This document shows positions 16,515-24,355 of a stretch of DNA of 64,000 nucleotides, piece after piece. The notes beneath the pieces were generated by a model, which searched no databases, was not told the origin of the DNA, and worked only from the letters and a program-made list of their open reading frames with translations. The DNA is from Lysinibacillus_B sp042920265 (GTDB lineage Bacteria; Bacillota; Bacilli; Bacillales_A; Planococcaceae). The position numbers and the translations under genes were made by a program. Each line of letters begins with the position of its first letter. Position 1 is the first letter of the stretch. Where the stretch lies: the NCBI RefSeq assembly GCF_042920265.1, contig NZ_JBDQZI010000012.1, positions 1-64,000 on the forward strand, in the 5' to 3' direction.

Positions 16515-17642
16515 TTATTTAGGAAAGGACGATTCGCTACCATTCGCGTCATGGTTTTCCATTTTACGCAATTTTACAACGGTCAGTAAAATCAAAGGAA
16601 TAACAATGGCGAATGTAGCTATATATAATGGCCAAGTTTCTTTATTAAATGTAGCTGAATGTATAACATTGGGATGCATGATTTGAGAAAGCCCGATTGA
16701 AATCATGCCAAGCGGTAGAATGAGCGGTCGGTGATCTTTTAGTTTAAGTATTTCGCCTAATCCCTTTACACAGGCATAAAAATACATAAATGCTCTTACG
16801 AAAATGGTGATCCACCACATAAATGCCATAATGATTTCGATACGCTGTACGAAATTACCTACTGAAATTTTTTGTGCTAATGCATAACTAGGAAAAGTGC
16901 GTAAAGATGTATTTGGTGCGCCTAAAACTAAAATACATAATGCTATAACAATGCTTAATATGAGACCTCCAGCGATCATCCCAATATAAAATCCTTTTTG
17001 CGCGGATTGATATACATTGACAGCAGACGGGAAAATCATTAATAAAACAACTAATGGAAAAGAAAAGAGACCTACGAAATAAAAAATATTATAAATAAGT
17101 GGCTTTGCTGCAACTTCAAAAAATGGTTGAATATTGTTACTATCTATTTGTGGTGAAATACTGAGGACAAAAATAATAAATATTAACACAAAGAATGGTA
17201 ATAATATTTCCAGTGAGCGTGCGAACACTTCTATACCTAAGTAAGCAGCGAAAAGAATAGTAATACTAAAAAGAATCGAAAATGCCACTTGTGGTGTTTC
17301 GATCATTACTTCTGTTTGTAGAAAGTTCCCCATAAAATAGAGTAATTCGCTTGCTGAAAGTAAGGTCAATACTATAAACCCAATAGAAACGCATTTACCT
17401 ATAAATTTCCCAAGTATTTTTTCATTCATTTCTACAAAAGATAAGGTAGGCATTCGTTTTCCTAAAGATATCAGTAGTTTTACTAATAATACGCTTAATA
17501 TTGTCCCTATTATCGGTACAATCCATGCATCCTGTTTTACATCTAGTGCGATGCTTGCGGGTATAATTAATATACTTGTACCAACTGAATAGAAAAGGAC
17601 GATGATTGTAAATTGACGTGAACTAATGATCTGCTTTTCCAT
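16515..17642 (-). CDS. Spore germinant receptor B subunit (GerAB/GerKB family)
   Basis: About 375 residues, ten membrane spans, APC-superfamily endospore permease. It starts MEKQIISSRQFTIIVLFYSVG, a common opening of GerAB proteins. The B subunit forms the germinant-binding membrane pocket of the receptor in the spore inner membrane. ATG 17642 is eight bases from GGAGGG; an upstream ATG at 17663 was rejected. It is last in a four-gene operon (A, C, D-like, B). The germinant cannot be told from sequence. Confidence 0.93.
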   Translation of the reverse strand: MEKQIISSRQFTIIVLFYSVGTSILIIPASIALDVKQDAWIVPIIGTILSVLLVKLLISLGKRMPTLSFVEMNEKILGKFIGKCVSIGFIVLTLLSASELLYFMGNFLQTEVMIETPQVAFSILFSITILFAAYLGIEVFARSLEILLPFFVLIFIIFVLSISPQIDSNNIQPFFEVAAKPLIYNIFYFVGLFSFPLVVLLMIFPSAVNVYQSAQKGFYIGMIAGGLILSIVIALCILVLGAPNTSLRTFPSYALAQKISVGNFVQRIEIIMAFMWWITIFVRAFMYFYACVKGLGEILKLKDHRPLILPLGMISIGLSQIMHPNVIHSATFNKETWPLYIATFAIVIPLILLTVVKLRKMENHDANGSESSFPK

Positions 17643-17700
17643 AATTCCCTCCTTTTCAAGCATTTTGGTTAATTAGTATCGCTTGTAGCCAATTGTTAAC

Positions 17701-17934
17701 TTAATAAAAAAAGGACTTCAAAAACGCACTAATTGGTTTATAAATAATGATAATTACATTAAAAGGGCTAGGAATTTTGACATTCAAACTGATCGCAATA
17801 TTTAAGGCGGTTCCAATAAACAGTAAAAGAGAAAATGCCCAAATGGTTTTAGCATCTCTTTCTTTGATTAACCTCGGTAGCGTCATATATAAAATAACCC
17901 CAGAAATCATTAAAATCCCTAAAGCCATAAACAT
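17701..17934 (-). CDS. Small two-span membrane protein, likely germinant receptor D subunit
   Basis: 77 residues with two hydrophobic helices (about 3-20 and 30-50) and a hydrophobic C-terminus. It is placed between the C and B subunit genes, with AAGGAG upstream of ATG 17934. Small two-span D subunits are known beside gerA-type operons in Bacillus species and modulate receptor function. Assignment rests on size, topology and context, as the sequence itself is poorly conserved. Confidence 0.75.
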   Translation of the reverse strand: MFMALGILMISGVILYMTLPRLIKERDAKTIWAFSLLLFIGTALNIAISLNVKIPSPFNVIIIIYKPISAFLKSFFY

Positions 17935-17940
17935 GTAAGA

Positions 17941-19128
17941 TTACTCCTTTACTTTTGCGTTTTGCAAAGTGGCTAAACCTTGTGTATTTACGTTAACTTC
18001 TACATTTACCTGTAACTCTGGAAAAAGTGTTGGCCAATCATCCTTCATCTTCTTCCATTCCTTAGCATTTTCACGATGAATAACGTCACCGTATCCTAAG
18101 ATGTCTGCTTCATATTCTTTTTGAATTGTATCAAGTAACTGTTCTATATGATTTTTAATTACATTTTCCGTTTCTTTATCAATCATATGGAGGGTTTGTT
18201 CATCTGTTAAATTAATGTCACAGTTCACTTCAGCCACACTTTGTATCACATCAATTTGGACGAATATTTGAGGAATGCCGTTTTTTATTTTTCCTTTCGT
18301 TTTCGTTTTAGAATTTGTTATTTCAGTTGTTAACTGCCCTTGTTCAGGGCAGGATATGATTTCAAGTGTACCTTTAATTTCATTGTTTAAAAAATTATAA
18401 CTTCTACTCTCTTCTTCGCTTAAAAGCCCTATTAACTTGTCTTGTTTAAATACGGCTAGTCCTATAAATTCTAATATTGTAGATGGGCTAATTCTTTGGA
18501 CATTTGTTTGCTCAATCCCTAGTTGTGGATCTCCGTTCACCTCTACAGCTGACAATACATAATTTTGTCCACCATCGTTTAACTTATTGATTAATCCATC
18601 TACATCTACCTGTAGTGTAGATCCCCATTCCCTTTGCGAAACCCGAATGGAATTTAACATTTTATTCGCAGGTATTTTTTCAATGGGCGTTAAGACATTT
18701 AACACATTTTTGGCTGTTGTCTTATGAGCAACAATAATATTAAAGTCATTTCGAATTTCATTCCCTCTCCCTAAAAAATCAATCGTATAACGCAAACCTT
18801 CTCTAGCTAAATCCTCTCCAACTACAAGCATTTGTAGATGCGCAAAATAAGCTTTTCGAGGAGAGAGTGTTGTCACTTTTCTGATCGCTTTGAATAATGT
18901 TTCTCCCGTTGCATGATACGTAACGACAGGCGCCCGCCCGCTTGAAGATTGACTTGCAGAAATTTCACTAGGATCTACGACTTGGATTGATACGGCATAT
19001 TCGTCGTCTGTTTTATCTATTCCTAGTGCCACTACAATGGCGAGCTCGCTTAATTCCCGTTTACTCCAGCAACCACTTAACAGAAGAACAACGGCTGCTA
19101 GCAAAATCATTGTGATTAATTTTTTCAT
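17941..19128 (-). CDS. Spore germinant receptor C subunit, lipoprotein (Ger(x)C family)
   Basis: 395 residues. The signal peptide ends in a lipobox (LLSGC, Cys20) followed by the family opening CWSKRELSELAIVVALGIDKT. The Ger(x)C three-domain body follows to the end. The protein is lipid-anchored on the outer face of the spore inner membrane and is needed for receptor function. It lies 18 bases after the A subunit gene, so the two are cotranscribed. Confidence 0.94.
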   Translation of the reverse strand: MKKLITMILLAAVVLLLSGCWSKRELSELAIVVALGIDKTDDEYAVSIQVVDPSEISASQSSSGRAPVVTYHATGETLFKAIRKVTTLSPRKAYFAHLQMLVVGEDLAREGLRYTIDFLGRGNEIRNDFNIIVAHKTTAKNVLNVLTPIEKIPANKMLNSIRVSQREWGSTLQVDVDGLINKLNDGGQNYVLSAVEVNGDPQLGIEQTNVQRISPSTILEFIGLAVFKQDKLIGLLSEEESRSYNFLNNEIKGTLEIISCPEQGQLTTEITNSKTKTKGKIKNGIPQIFVQIDVIQSVAEVNCDINLTDEQTLHMIDKETENVIKNHIEQLLDTIQKEYEADILGYGDVIHRENAKEWKKMKDDWPTLFPELQVNVEVNVNTQGLATLQNAKVKE

Positions 19129-19146
19129 TCGAGCTCCTCTTTTTAT

Positions 19147-20697
19147 TTAATGTACATTTCTTTTCGTATTGCCTAGATGCTTCTTCCCTCTTACGTTATT
19201 CTTTTGGCTAATTAATCGTGGGCGAGTTAACAAAAGGTTACGTGGAAGCAAAATTAAAGTATCCTTTTGATCTTTCACAATTAACGGGGCAAACGGGCTC
19301 ATATAAGGTACGCCAAAAGAGCGCAAACTACATAAATGAAGAATAATCAACATAATGCCAACCATTAGCCCAACTAAGCCAAACATCCCTGATAAGATCA
19401 TTAGTGGAAAACGCAACACGCGTACCGCATTCGAAAGCCCGTAAGCTGGGAAAAGGAAGCTACAAATCGCTGTTAGTGCCACAATAATGACCATTACGGC
19501 AGAAACAATGCCTGCCTCTACAGCTGCTTGTCCAACAATTAATGTACCCACAATGGATACGGCAGGACCAATCATTCGTGGCATACGGATTCCAGCTTCT
19601 CTCAGTATTTCAAAGGCAATTTCCATGATTAATGCTTCTACAAAAGCAGGGAATGGTACACCTTCTCTTTGAGAATAAATACTAATTAACAATGGTGTAG
19701 GTAACATTTCTTGGTGAAAAGTAGTGATAGCAACATATAGGGATGGAGCAACTAGCGAAAGGCTTATACCAAAAAAACGTATAAGTCGTATAAATGAACT
19801 AATAATGGCATTGTGATAATAATCCTCTGCTGTCTGTAAAAAAGAGATGAATAAAGCAGGGACGATTAACACAAAAGGGGTGCCATCTACTAAAATAGCA
19901 ATTCTTCCTTCCAGTAATTCCCCTGCTATTACATCAGGACGTTCCGAATTATAAACGGTTGGAAATATGCTGAATTTTGAATCTCGAATCATTTCCTCAA
20001 TATAGTTGCTCTCAAGAATGCCATCAATCTCAATACGATCTAAACGGTCGAGTACTTCTTGCACAATTTTGTCGTTGGCAATGCCGTTTATATACATAAT
20101 CGCAATATCAGTTTGCGTCTCTTGTCCAATCACTCTCGATTTGATCCAAAGATTGGGGCTTTTAATTTTCCGCCTGATTAAAGCTGTGTTTGTACGAAGC
20201 GTTTCAGTAAAGGCTTCCTGGGGTCCTCTAATAACGGACTCTGTAGTAGGCTCGGAAATAGCCCGATCTTTAGCGCTTTTTGTACTTGCGGCAATCCCCT
20301 TTGTCAGTCCATCAAACAGTATGATCGTATCTCCATTTAACAGAGCATTATACAGTGCTGTAAAATCTACAATATCTTTCACATCACTCACCGTTAAACA
20401 ATAATCCTTTAAGTATTGATTCATTTCGTTCGACATAATTTTTGGATTTTCTGTTAAATGAAGCGTTAGGGATTCTAATATAGAATCATTTAGGATTGTT
20501 TCATTTGCTAGACCATCAATATGAATAATAGCAATGCGCTGTTTCCGTAATTTTCCAATTAACAACTCACGTAGAATGATGTCATTACTGTTGCCCAGTG
20601 TATTTTTTAAGGTTTTTATATTTTCACTAAGAGATGCACATAGAGGAGCATTTTTAGAATTAGGCTGGGAGGTGTTTTGATTCTCTAAGTCAGTCAT
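19147..20697 (-). CDS. Spore germinant receptor A subunit (GerAA/GerKA family)
   Basis: 516 residues. A large hydrophilic N-terminal region (about 1-260) holds the two Ger-A soluble domains; the C-terminal half has four to five membrane spans. Family stretches seen include EGRIAILVDGTPFVLIVP and SQREGVPFPAFVEALIME. ATG 20697 is nine bases downstream of GGAGGG. It opens the operon; expression is expected in the forespore (sigma G), but no clear sigma-G promoter was identified in the 240 bases upstream. Confidence 0.94.
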   Translation of the reverse strand: MTDLENQNTSQPNSKNAPLCASLSENIKTLKNTLGNSNDIILRELLIGKLRKQRIAIIHIDGLANETILNDSILESLTLHLTENPKIMSNEMNQYLKDYCLTVSDVKDIVDFTALYNALLNGDTIILFDGLTKGIAASTKSAKDRAISEPTTESVIRGPQEAFTETLRTNTALIRRKIKSPNLWIKSRVIGQETQTDIAIMYINGIANDKIVQEVLDRLDRIEIDGILESNYIEEMIRDSKFSIFPTVYNSERPDVIAGELLEGRIAILVDGTPFVLIVPALFISFLQTAEDYYHNAIISSFIRLIRFFGISLSLVAPSLYVAITTFHQEMLPTPLLISIYSQREGVPFPAFVEALIMEIAFEILREAGIRMPRMIGPAVSIVGTLIVGQAAVEAGIVSAVMVIIVALTAICSFLFPAYGLSNAVRVLRFPLMILSGMFGLVGLMVGIMLIILHLCSLRSFGVPYMSPFAPLIVKDQKDTLILLPRNLLLTRPRLISQKNNVRGKKHLGNTKRNVH

Positions 20698-20861
20698 TAC
20701 TAAACCCTCCTATAATAAGCTTTTTAAACTATTAAGAGGATAGACAAATGTATAAATAAATAAACAAATAAAAGGGGAGTTTTTTAGTGCCATAAGGATT
20801 AAAAAGACGGTTTATTGAGAAGGGGGCAGATTATTCACTATTTTGAACGACAAATGTCAAT

Positions 20862-20893
20862 ATGCCTGCTACTTTACATGAAGTAGCAGGCAT
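20862..20893 (-). terminator. Hairpin downstream of nhaC
   Basis: ATGCCTGCTACTT and its perfect complement around a 6-base loop, 50 bases after the nhaC stop. The T tract is poor on both strands, so termination strength is uncertain. Confidence 0.55.
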
Positions 20894-20942
20894 GTCATAT
20901 TGTTAGTTATTTAGGTAATAGTAGTCTATCCATGGTGATTGT

Positions 20943-22319
20943 TTATTTTTTCGTAATCGTCATATTCAGCCAACCAAATAAAATAGTAAGCACAGGACTG
21001 ATTAAGCAAAAGAAAGCAAACGGTAAATAGCTCATGACGGGTACATCCAGCATCGACACGATAAATAAACCGCAAACGCTCCAAGGGACTAATGGGTTAA
21101 TGACGGTACCCGCATCTTCCATCACCCGACTTAAATTTTTTGGATGTAAGCCTTGTTCATCGTATTTTTGCTTAAATGCTTCGCCCGTTAATAAGATGGA
21201 TAAATACTGTTCACCAACGAGAGTATTAATCCCAATCGCTGTCAATGCCGTTCCTGTAATTAATGCACCAACTGATTTTAGTAGCTTTTCGATTTTTTCA
21301 AGAAGTGTTTGAATAACACCAAGTGCAAATAATAGACCGCCCATACTCAGACTAAGTAGCACAAGCATAATAGTAAAGTACATGCTACTAATACCGCCAC
21401 GTGTTAACAGTGAATCAATCACCTCTACGCCTGTTTCTGAAACAAATCCACTATATAAAATGGCACAGTAATCAGCTAAGGATAACGACGTATGGAACAT
21501 CGATAATACAAGTGCTACAAGCGAGCTGACGATCAGTGTTAAAAAGGCAGGCATCTTCAGTAATGTACAAATAATAAGTACAATAAGTGGTACAATGGCA
21601 TACCAATGGATGAAATTCGTTTCTAGTAAGCTTGCTTTGTAAGATGCAATCGTACTAGCATCAAATGTCCCAATAGAAGGGGATAAAACAGAATACAAAA
21701 TCGCACTAATTAAAAATGCAGGAACGGTTGTCCAGCTCATATTTTTAATATGCTCGAATAAATCGATGCCAACGATGCTCGCAGCTAAATTTGTCGTGTC
21801 CGATAAAGGCGACATTTTATCACCAAAAAAGGCACCTGATACAATCGCTCCAGCTGTCAGTGCCATGGATGCATCAATGGCTCCGGCAATACTCATAAAG
21901 GCGACACCAATTGTTGCTACCGTTGTGAGTGAGCTACCAATGGCTGTCCCGATAATGGCTGTCATAATAAAGACAATTGTATAAAAAAAGCTCGCCGTTA
22001 CGATGGATAAGCCTAGATATAAAAGGGTTGGAATGGTCCCACTTACAATCCAGCTACTAATTAATATACCAATTAAAAAAAAGATATAAACGGCACCCAT
22101 ACCAGCCTTAGCTCCGGCTAACATGCTTTCTTCTAATGTTTTAAATGGTATGCGTTTGATTAGTCCATAAAAAATTAAAAAGATAATAGCGAATAATATA
22201 GGAATATGTGGGGTTGAACCGAGCTGCCCAATTGCAATAGCAATCATGCCAATAACAGTGAACACAATAAAAAGTGCCTCTAAAACAGAGGGCTTTGTTT
22301 TTGCTTCAATAGAAAACAT
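20943..22319 (-). CDS. nhaC: Na+/H+ antiporter NhaC
   Basis: About 458 residues with ten to twelve membrane spans. NhaC-family signatures are visible: FFGDKMSPLSDTTNLAA (about 175-190), where the Asp pair is the ion site, and INPLVPWSVCG near the C-terminus. It exchanges cytoplasmic Na+ for H+ and serves pH and sodium homeostasis; some relatives exchange malate/lactate with protons. ATG 22319 lies seven bases after AGGAGC; an extension to 22346 has no ribosome binding site. A pair of overlapping palindromes just upstream suggests specific transcriptional control. Confidence 0.9.
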   Translation of the reverse strand: MFSIEAKTKPSVLEALFIVFTVIGMIAIAIGQLGSTPHIPILFAIIFLIFYGLIKRIPFKTLEESMLAGAKAGMGAVYIFFLIGILISSWIVSGTIPTLLYLGLSIVTASFFYTIVFIMTAIIGTAIGSSLTTVATIGVAFMSIAGAIDASMALTAGAIVSGAFFGDKMSPLSDTTNLAASIVGIDLFEHIKNMSWTTVPAFLISAILYSVLSPSIGTFDASTIASYKASLLETNFIHWYAIVPLIVLIICTLLKMPAFLTLIVSSLVALVLSMFHTSLSLADYCAILYSGFVSETGVEVIDSLLTRGGISSMYFTIMLVLLSLSMGGLLFALGVIQTLLEKIEKLLKSVGALITGTALTAIGINTLVGEQYLSILLTGEAFKQKYDEQGLHPKNLSRVMEDAGTVINPLVPWSVCGLFIVSMLDVPVMSYLPFAFFCLISPVLTILFGWLNMTITKK

Positions 22320-22352
22320 ATGTCTGCTCCTAGCTGTATAATGCAATTCAAT

Positions 22353-22377
22353 GCGTTGAAGTTCAACGCTTCAACTT
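22353..22377 (-). promoter_or_regulatory. Overlapping palindromes upstream of nhaC
   Basis: GCGTTGAA-G-TTCAACGC (22353-22369) is a perfect inverted repeat with a one-base centre. AAGTT (22359-22363) and AACTT (22373-22377) form the arms of an overlapping symmetric element. They lie 34-58 bases before the start codon, a good place for a repressor or activator. The binding protein is unknown. Confidence 0.55.
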
Positions 22378-22456
22378 AAAAAAGTATAAAAATATTCTAA
22401 CATAGCTATAGTAGAAGTCAATAGTGTGAAAATTGCTAGGTGGATTACGTCTTTAC

Positions 22457-22500
22457 TACAAATAAAATAGCAGGAGCAAATCCTCATTTGCTCCTGCTAT
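22457..22500 (-). terminator. Terminator of yuzB
   Basis: ATAGCAGGAGCAAA and its perfect complement (14 pairs, 6-base loop), followed on the minus strand by TTTATTTG. It begins two bases after the yuzB stop. Confidence 0.9.
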
Positions 22501-22502
22501 GT

Positions 22503-22778
22503 TTAATCCATCAATGGATTTTCTTTCATTTTCTCTTCAATCCGCTGTAATAGCTCGTCCGCTGTTTCCGCTGTTACCACTTCGCTGTTTACAACCGCAA
22601 ATAAGCATGAATCGCATGTTTCACAATTTGATGTACAACCAGATTCTTCAATGACAACATCTTCACGTTGGATTAGCTCATCATATGCATCTGCACTACC
22701 AAATGAAAGGTTTGAGATGCAAAATTCGATTTGGTGTTTTAGTACTTTATCTTTTCGTTTAAATAAAGATTTGAACAT
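22503..22778 (-). CDS. yuzB: YuzB family protein (DUF1450)
   Basis: 91 residues with a C-x4-C-x2-C-x2-C cluster (GCTSNCETCDSC, about 47-58), which suggests metal or redox binding. DUF1450/YuzB proteins are common in Bacillales and have no known function. A basic N-terminal extension (MFKSLFKRKDK) precedes the domain. ATG 22778 follows GAGGAG by nine bases. Monocistronic, with its own terminator. Confidence 0.88.
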   Translation of the reverse strand: MFKSLFKRKDKVLKHQIEFCISNLSFGSADAYDELIQREDVVIEESGCTSNCETCDSCLFAVVNSEVVTAETADELLQRIEEKMKENPLMD

Positions 22779-22900
22779 GGCTCAGGCTCCTCGTTTTTCT
22801 TCTATTGTACTTGTAGAACGGTAGAATAAGCAATTGCCCCTTTGGCTGATAATTGATTGGACGTGTATTTCTATGTAAATCATCTTAAAACGGTCGACAG

Positions 22901-23062
22901 TGAACGGTCAAAAAGCTACGGTATCCGAGCAAAAAGTCGCTGTATCCGGTCAAAACCACCCGGCATGAGCAAAACACTGCGGTATCCGAGCAAAAACACT
23001 CGGCATGAGCAAAATCCTACCGTATCCAGTCAAAATCCTGCAGTGAACCTCAAAAAACATTT
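22901..23062 (+). repeat. Degenerate tandem array, 21/19-bp units
   Basis: About eight head-to-tail units. Four 21-bp units share GTATCC-(GAG/GGT/AGT)-C-AAAA plus a variable 7-base end (22921, 22942, 22982, 23022). Two 19-bp units begin GCATGAGCAAAA (22963, 23003). Diverged first and last units begin GTGAAC. The 19- and 21-bp forms alternate in the second half. An open frame through the array exists only because the units are multiples of about seven codons; there is no ribosome binding site. Confidence 0.75.
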
Positions 23063-23380
23063 ATTTTTAGCCGAAATGTAAGCAAAGGAGACGATAAGCT
23101 TTCAACATGGAGGGTGATTTTTAAAGTCAATCTTTATGCTAGAACATTAAAATGCACATATATACGTATAGGGACTTGGTGAGCTAGTATTCGTATGAGT
23201 AAGAACGGATGTTGATGGGAATAGAAAGAAGCGAAGTACCACTTGCTGGGAGAATTTAAATTTATCTCGTTTTCGTTTTAATTGTCATTTTTCCTCCCCT
23301 TTTAGACATAAAACGCCATAAGGGCAAATTTAATTTAATGACAGCGACACAGTATAACTGAAAAATGAAGAGGTGATGGC
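23063..23380. other. Intergenic region before the DedA gene
   Basis: About 318 bases with no gene, no clear promoter and no hairpin of note that I can see, apart from the AGAGGTGAT ribosome site before ATG 23381. Confidence 0.4.
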
Positions 23381-24028
23381 ATGCACACATTTTTATTGGA
23401 AATGAGACAAATTGACGTTGCGATTCACCATTTTTTAGAGGATTACGGGCATCTCGTGTATATTTTATTGTTTTTCATTATTTATTGTAAAACTGCTTTT
23501 GTTGTTCTTACATTTTTACCAGGAGATGCAACTGTATTTGTTAGTGGTGCATTAGCCGCATTAGGCGAGTTAAATTTATGGTTTTTAGTCGTGATATTAT
23601 TTGCAGCAACTGTGCTTGGGGATACACAAAATTACTGCATAGGTAAAATTGGACAGAGAGTGACGGGTAGCTGGCGGGTTATTCCGAAAACGACATTGCA
23701 GTCTGCAAAGGACTTTTTTAAAAATTATGGACATAGAGCGATCTTATTTTCGCGCTTTATTCCGCTTATGAGGACGACGATTCCATTTGTGACAGGCTAT
23801 ACGAACTATCCACTGTATCCTTTTTTAGCTTATAACAGTATGGGTGGAGGGATATGGGTTGTATTATGGCTTGGGGCGGGACTTTTGCTCGGACAAATTC
23901 CGATTGTTGAGCAAAACATGGCATTATCCTTACCGATTATTTCTTGTATTCCTTTTCTCCCGCCCATTATTTTTTATATTGTTCGCCTATTAAAAAATAA
24001 CAAGATAAAAAGGATTGGCGGAGTATAA
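23381..24028 (+). CDS. DedA family membrane protein (VTT domain)
   Basis: 215 residues. The N-terminal half has FLPGDATVFVSGALAA (the family E/F-x-PG-E pattern). The core motif SRFIPLMRTTIPFVTG (about 125-140) is the DedA signature F-x-R-x-x-P-x-x-R-x-x-x-P-x-x-aG. DedA proteins act in lipid flipping, recycling undecaprenyl phosphate or phosphatidylethanolamine, and in membrane energetics. ATG 23381 follows AGAGGTGAT. Its last codons lie inside the terminator stem. Confidence 0.92.
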   Translation: MHTFLLEMRQIDVAIHHFLEDYGHLVYILLFFIIYCKTAFVVLTFLPGDATVFVSGALAALGELNLWFLVVILFAATVLGDTQNYCIGKIGQRVTGSWRVIPKTTLQSAKDFFKNYGHRAILFSRFIPLMRTTIPFVTGYTNYPLYPFLAYNSMGGGIWVVLWLGAGLLLGQIPIVEQNMALSLPIISCIPFLPPIIFYIVRLLKNNKIKRIGGV

Positions 24029-24045
24029 ATGGCCAATCCTTTTTA
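24007..24045 (+). terminator. Terminator of the DedA gene
   Basis: AAAAAGGATTGG pairs with CCAATCCTTTTT; the stem begins inside the coding region. The symmetric A/T runs would also allow it to stop transcription of the 31-aa gene from the other side. Confidence 0.9.
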
Positions 24046-24055
24046 ATATGAGGTA

Positions 24056-24151
24056 TTAAACTTGAATGAAAGTTTGGTTAATGAGTACACCAAGGCCAAT
24101 TGCAACACCAATACCAAGACAAGAGGCAAGTACATAAGTTATTTTTAACAT
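24056..24151 (-). CDS. 31-aa single-span membrane peptide
   Basis: ATG 24151 follows AAGGAG by nine bases. The product starts MLKITYVLAS and ends NQTFIQV; residues 5-24 form one Gly/Val/Leu-rich membrane helix with a Cys at 11. There is a TATAAT 29 bases upstream, and a perfect TGTGA-N6-TCACA site centred 41.5 bp from the predicted start of transcription, so expression is probably switched on by an FNR/CRP-type activator. No family was recognised. Such peptides often adjust a larger membrane complex. Confidence 0.7.
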   Translation of the reverse strand: MLKITYVLASCLGIGVAIGLGVLINQTFIQV

Positions 24152-24179
24152 AAAAATTCGCTCCTTTCATCTTAAGCCC

Positions 24180-24222
24180 ATTATAAAATGTTTGAAATTT
24201 TTTAGATGTGAGAAAAATCACA
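24180..24222 (-). promoter_or_regulatory. FNR/CRP-type class II promoter
   Basis: TGTGA-GAAAAA-TCACA (24207-24222) is a perfect FNR/CRP-family palindrome. On the minus strand TATAAT is at 24185-24180, which puts the transcription start near 24173. The site centre is then 41.5 bp upstream, the standard class II activation distance, and no good -35 box is present, as expected for an activator-dependent promoter. In Bacillus this sequence is the Fnr (anaerobic) consensus. Confidence 0.75.
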
Positions 24223-24355
24223 CATACAAAAGAAATTTGCACGGACATTTTCTATTCTGTGGAGTAATTTTTTGTGATTTACTTAAATGAAGAAATAATG
24301 CTAAATTTTATGGTATATTTAGTGAAAATTCGGTTCATAAAGGGGTTTTTCAACA

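Noticed and set aside
20698..20860. Sigma-G promoter of the ger operon
   Set aside because: Expected from biology, but no convincing match to the sigma-G -35/-10 pattern was found upstream of the A subunit gene.
22901..23062. Possible CRISPR array
   Set aside because: Units are 19-21 bp and contiguous with no unique spacers, and no cas gene is in the window.
22857..23081. 74-codon frame over the 21/19-bp repeat array
   Set aside because: No ribosome site; the frame is open only because of the repeat unit lengths. Described as a repeat instead.
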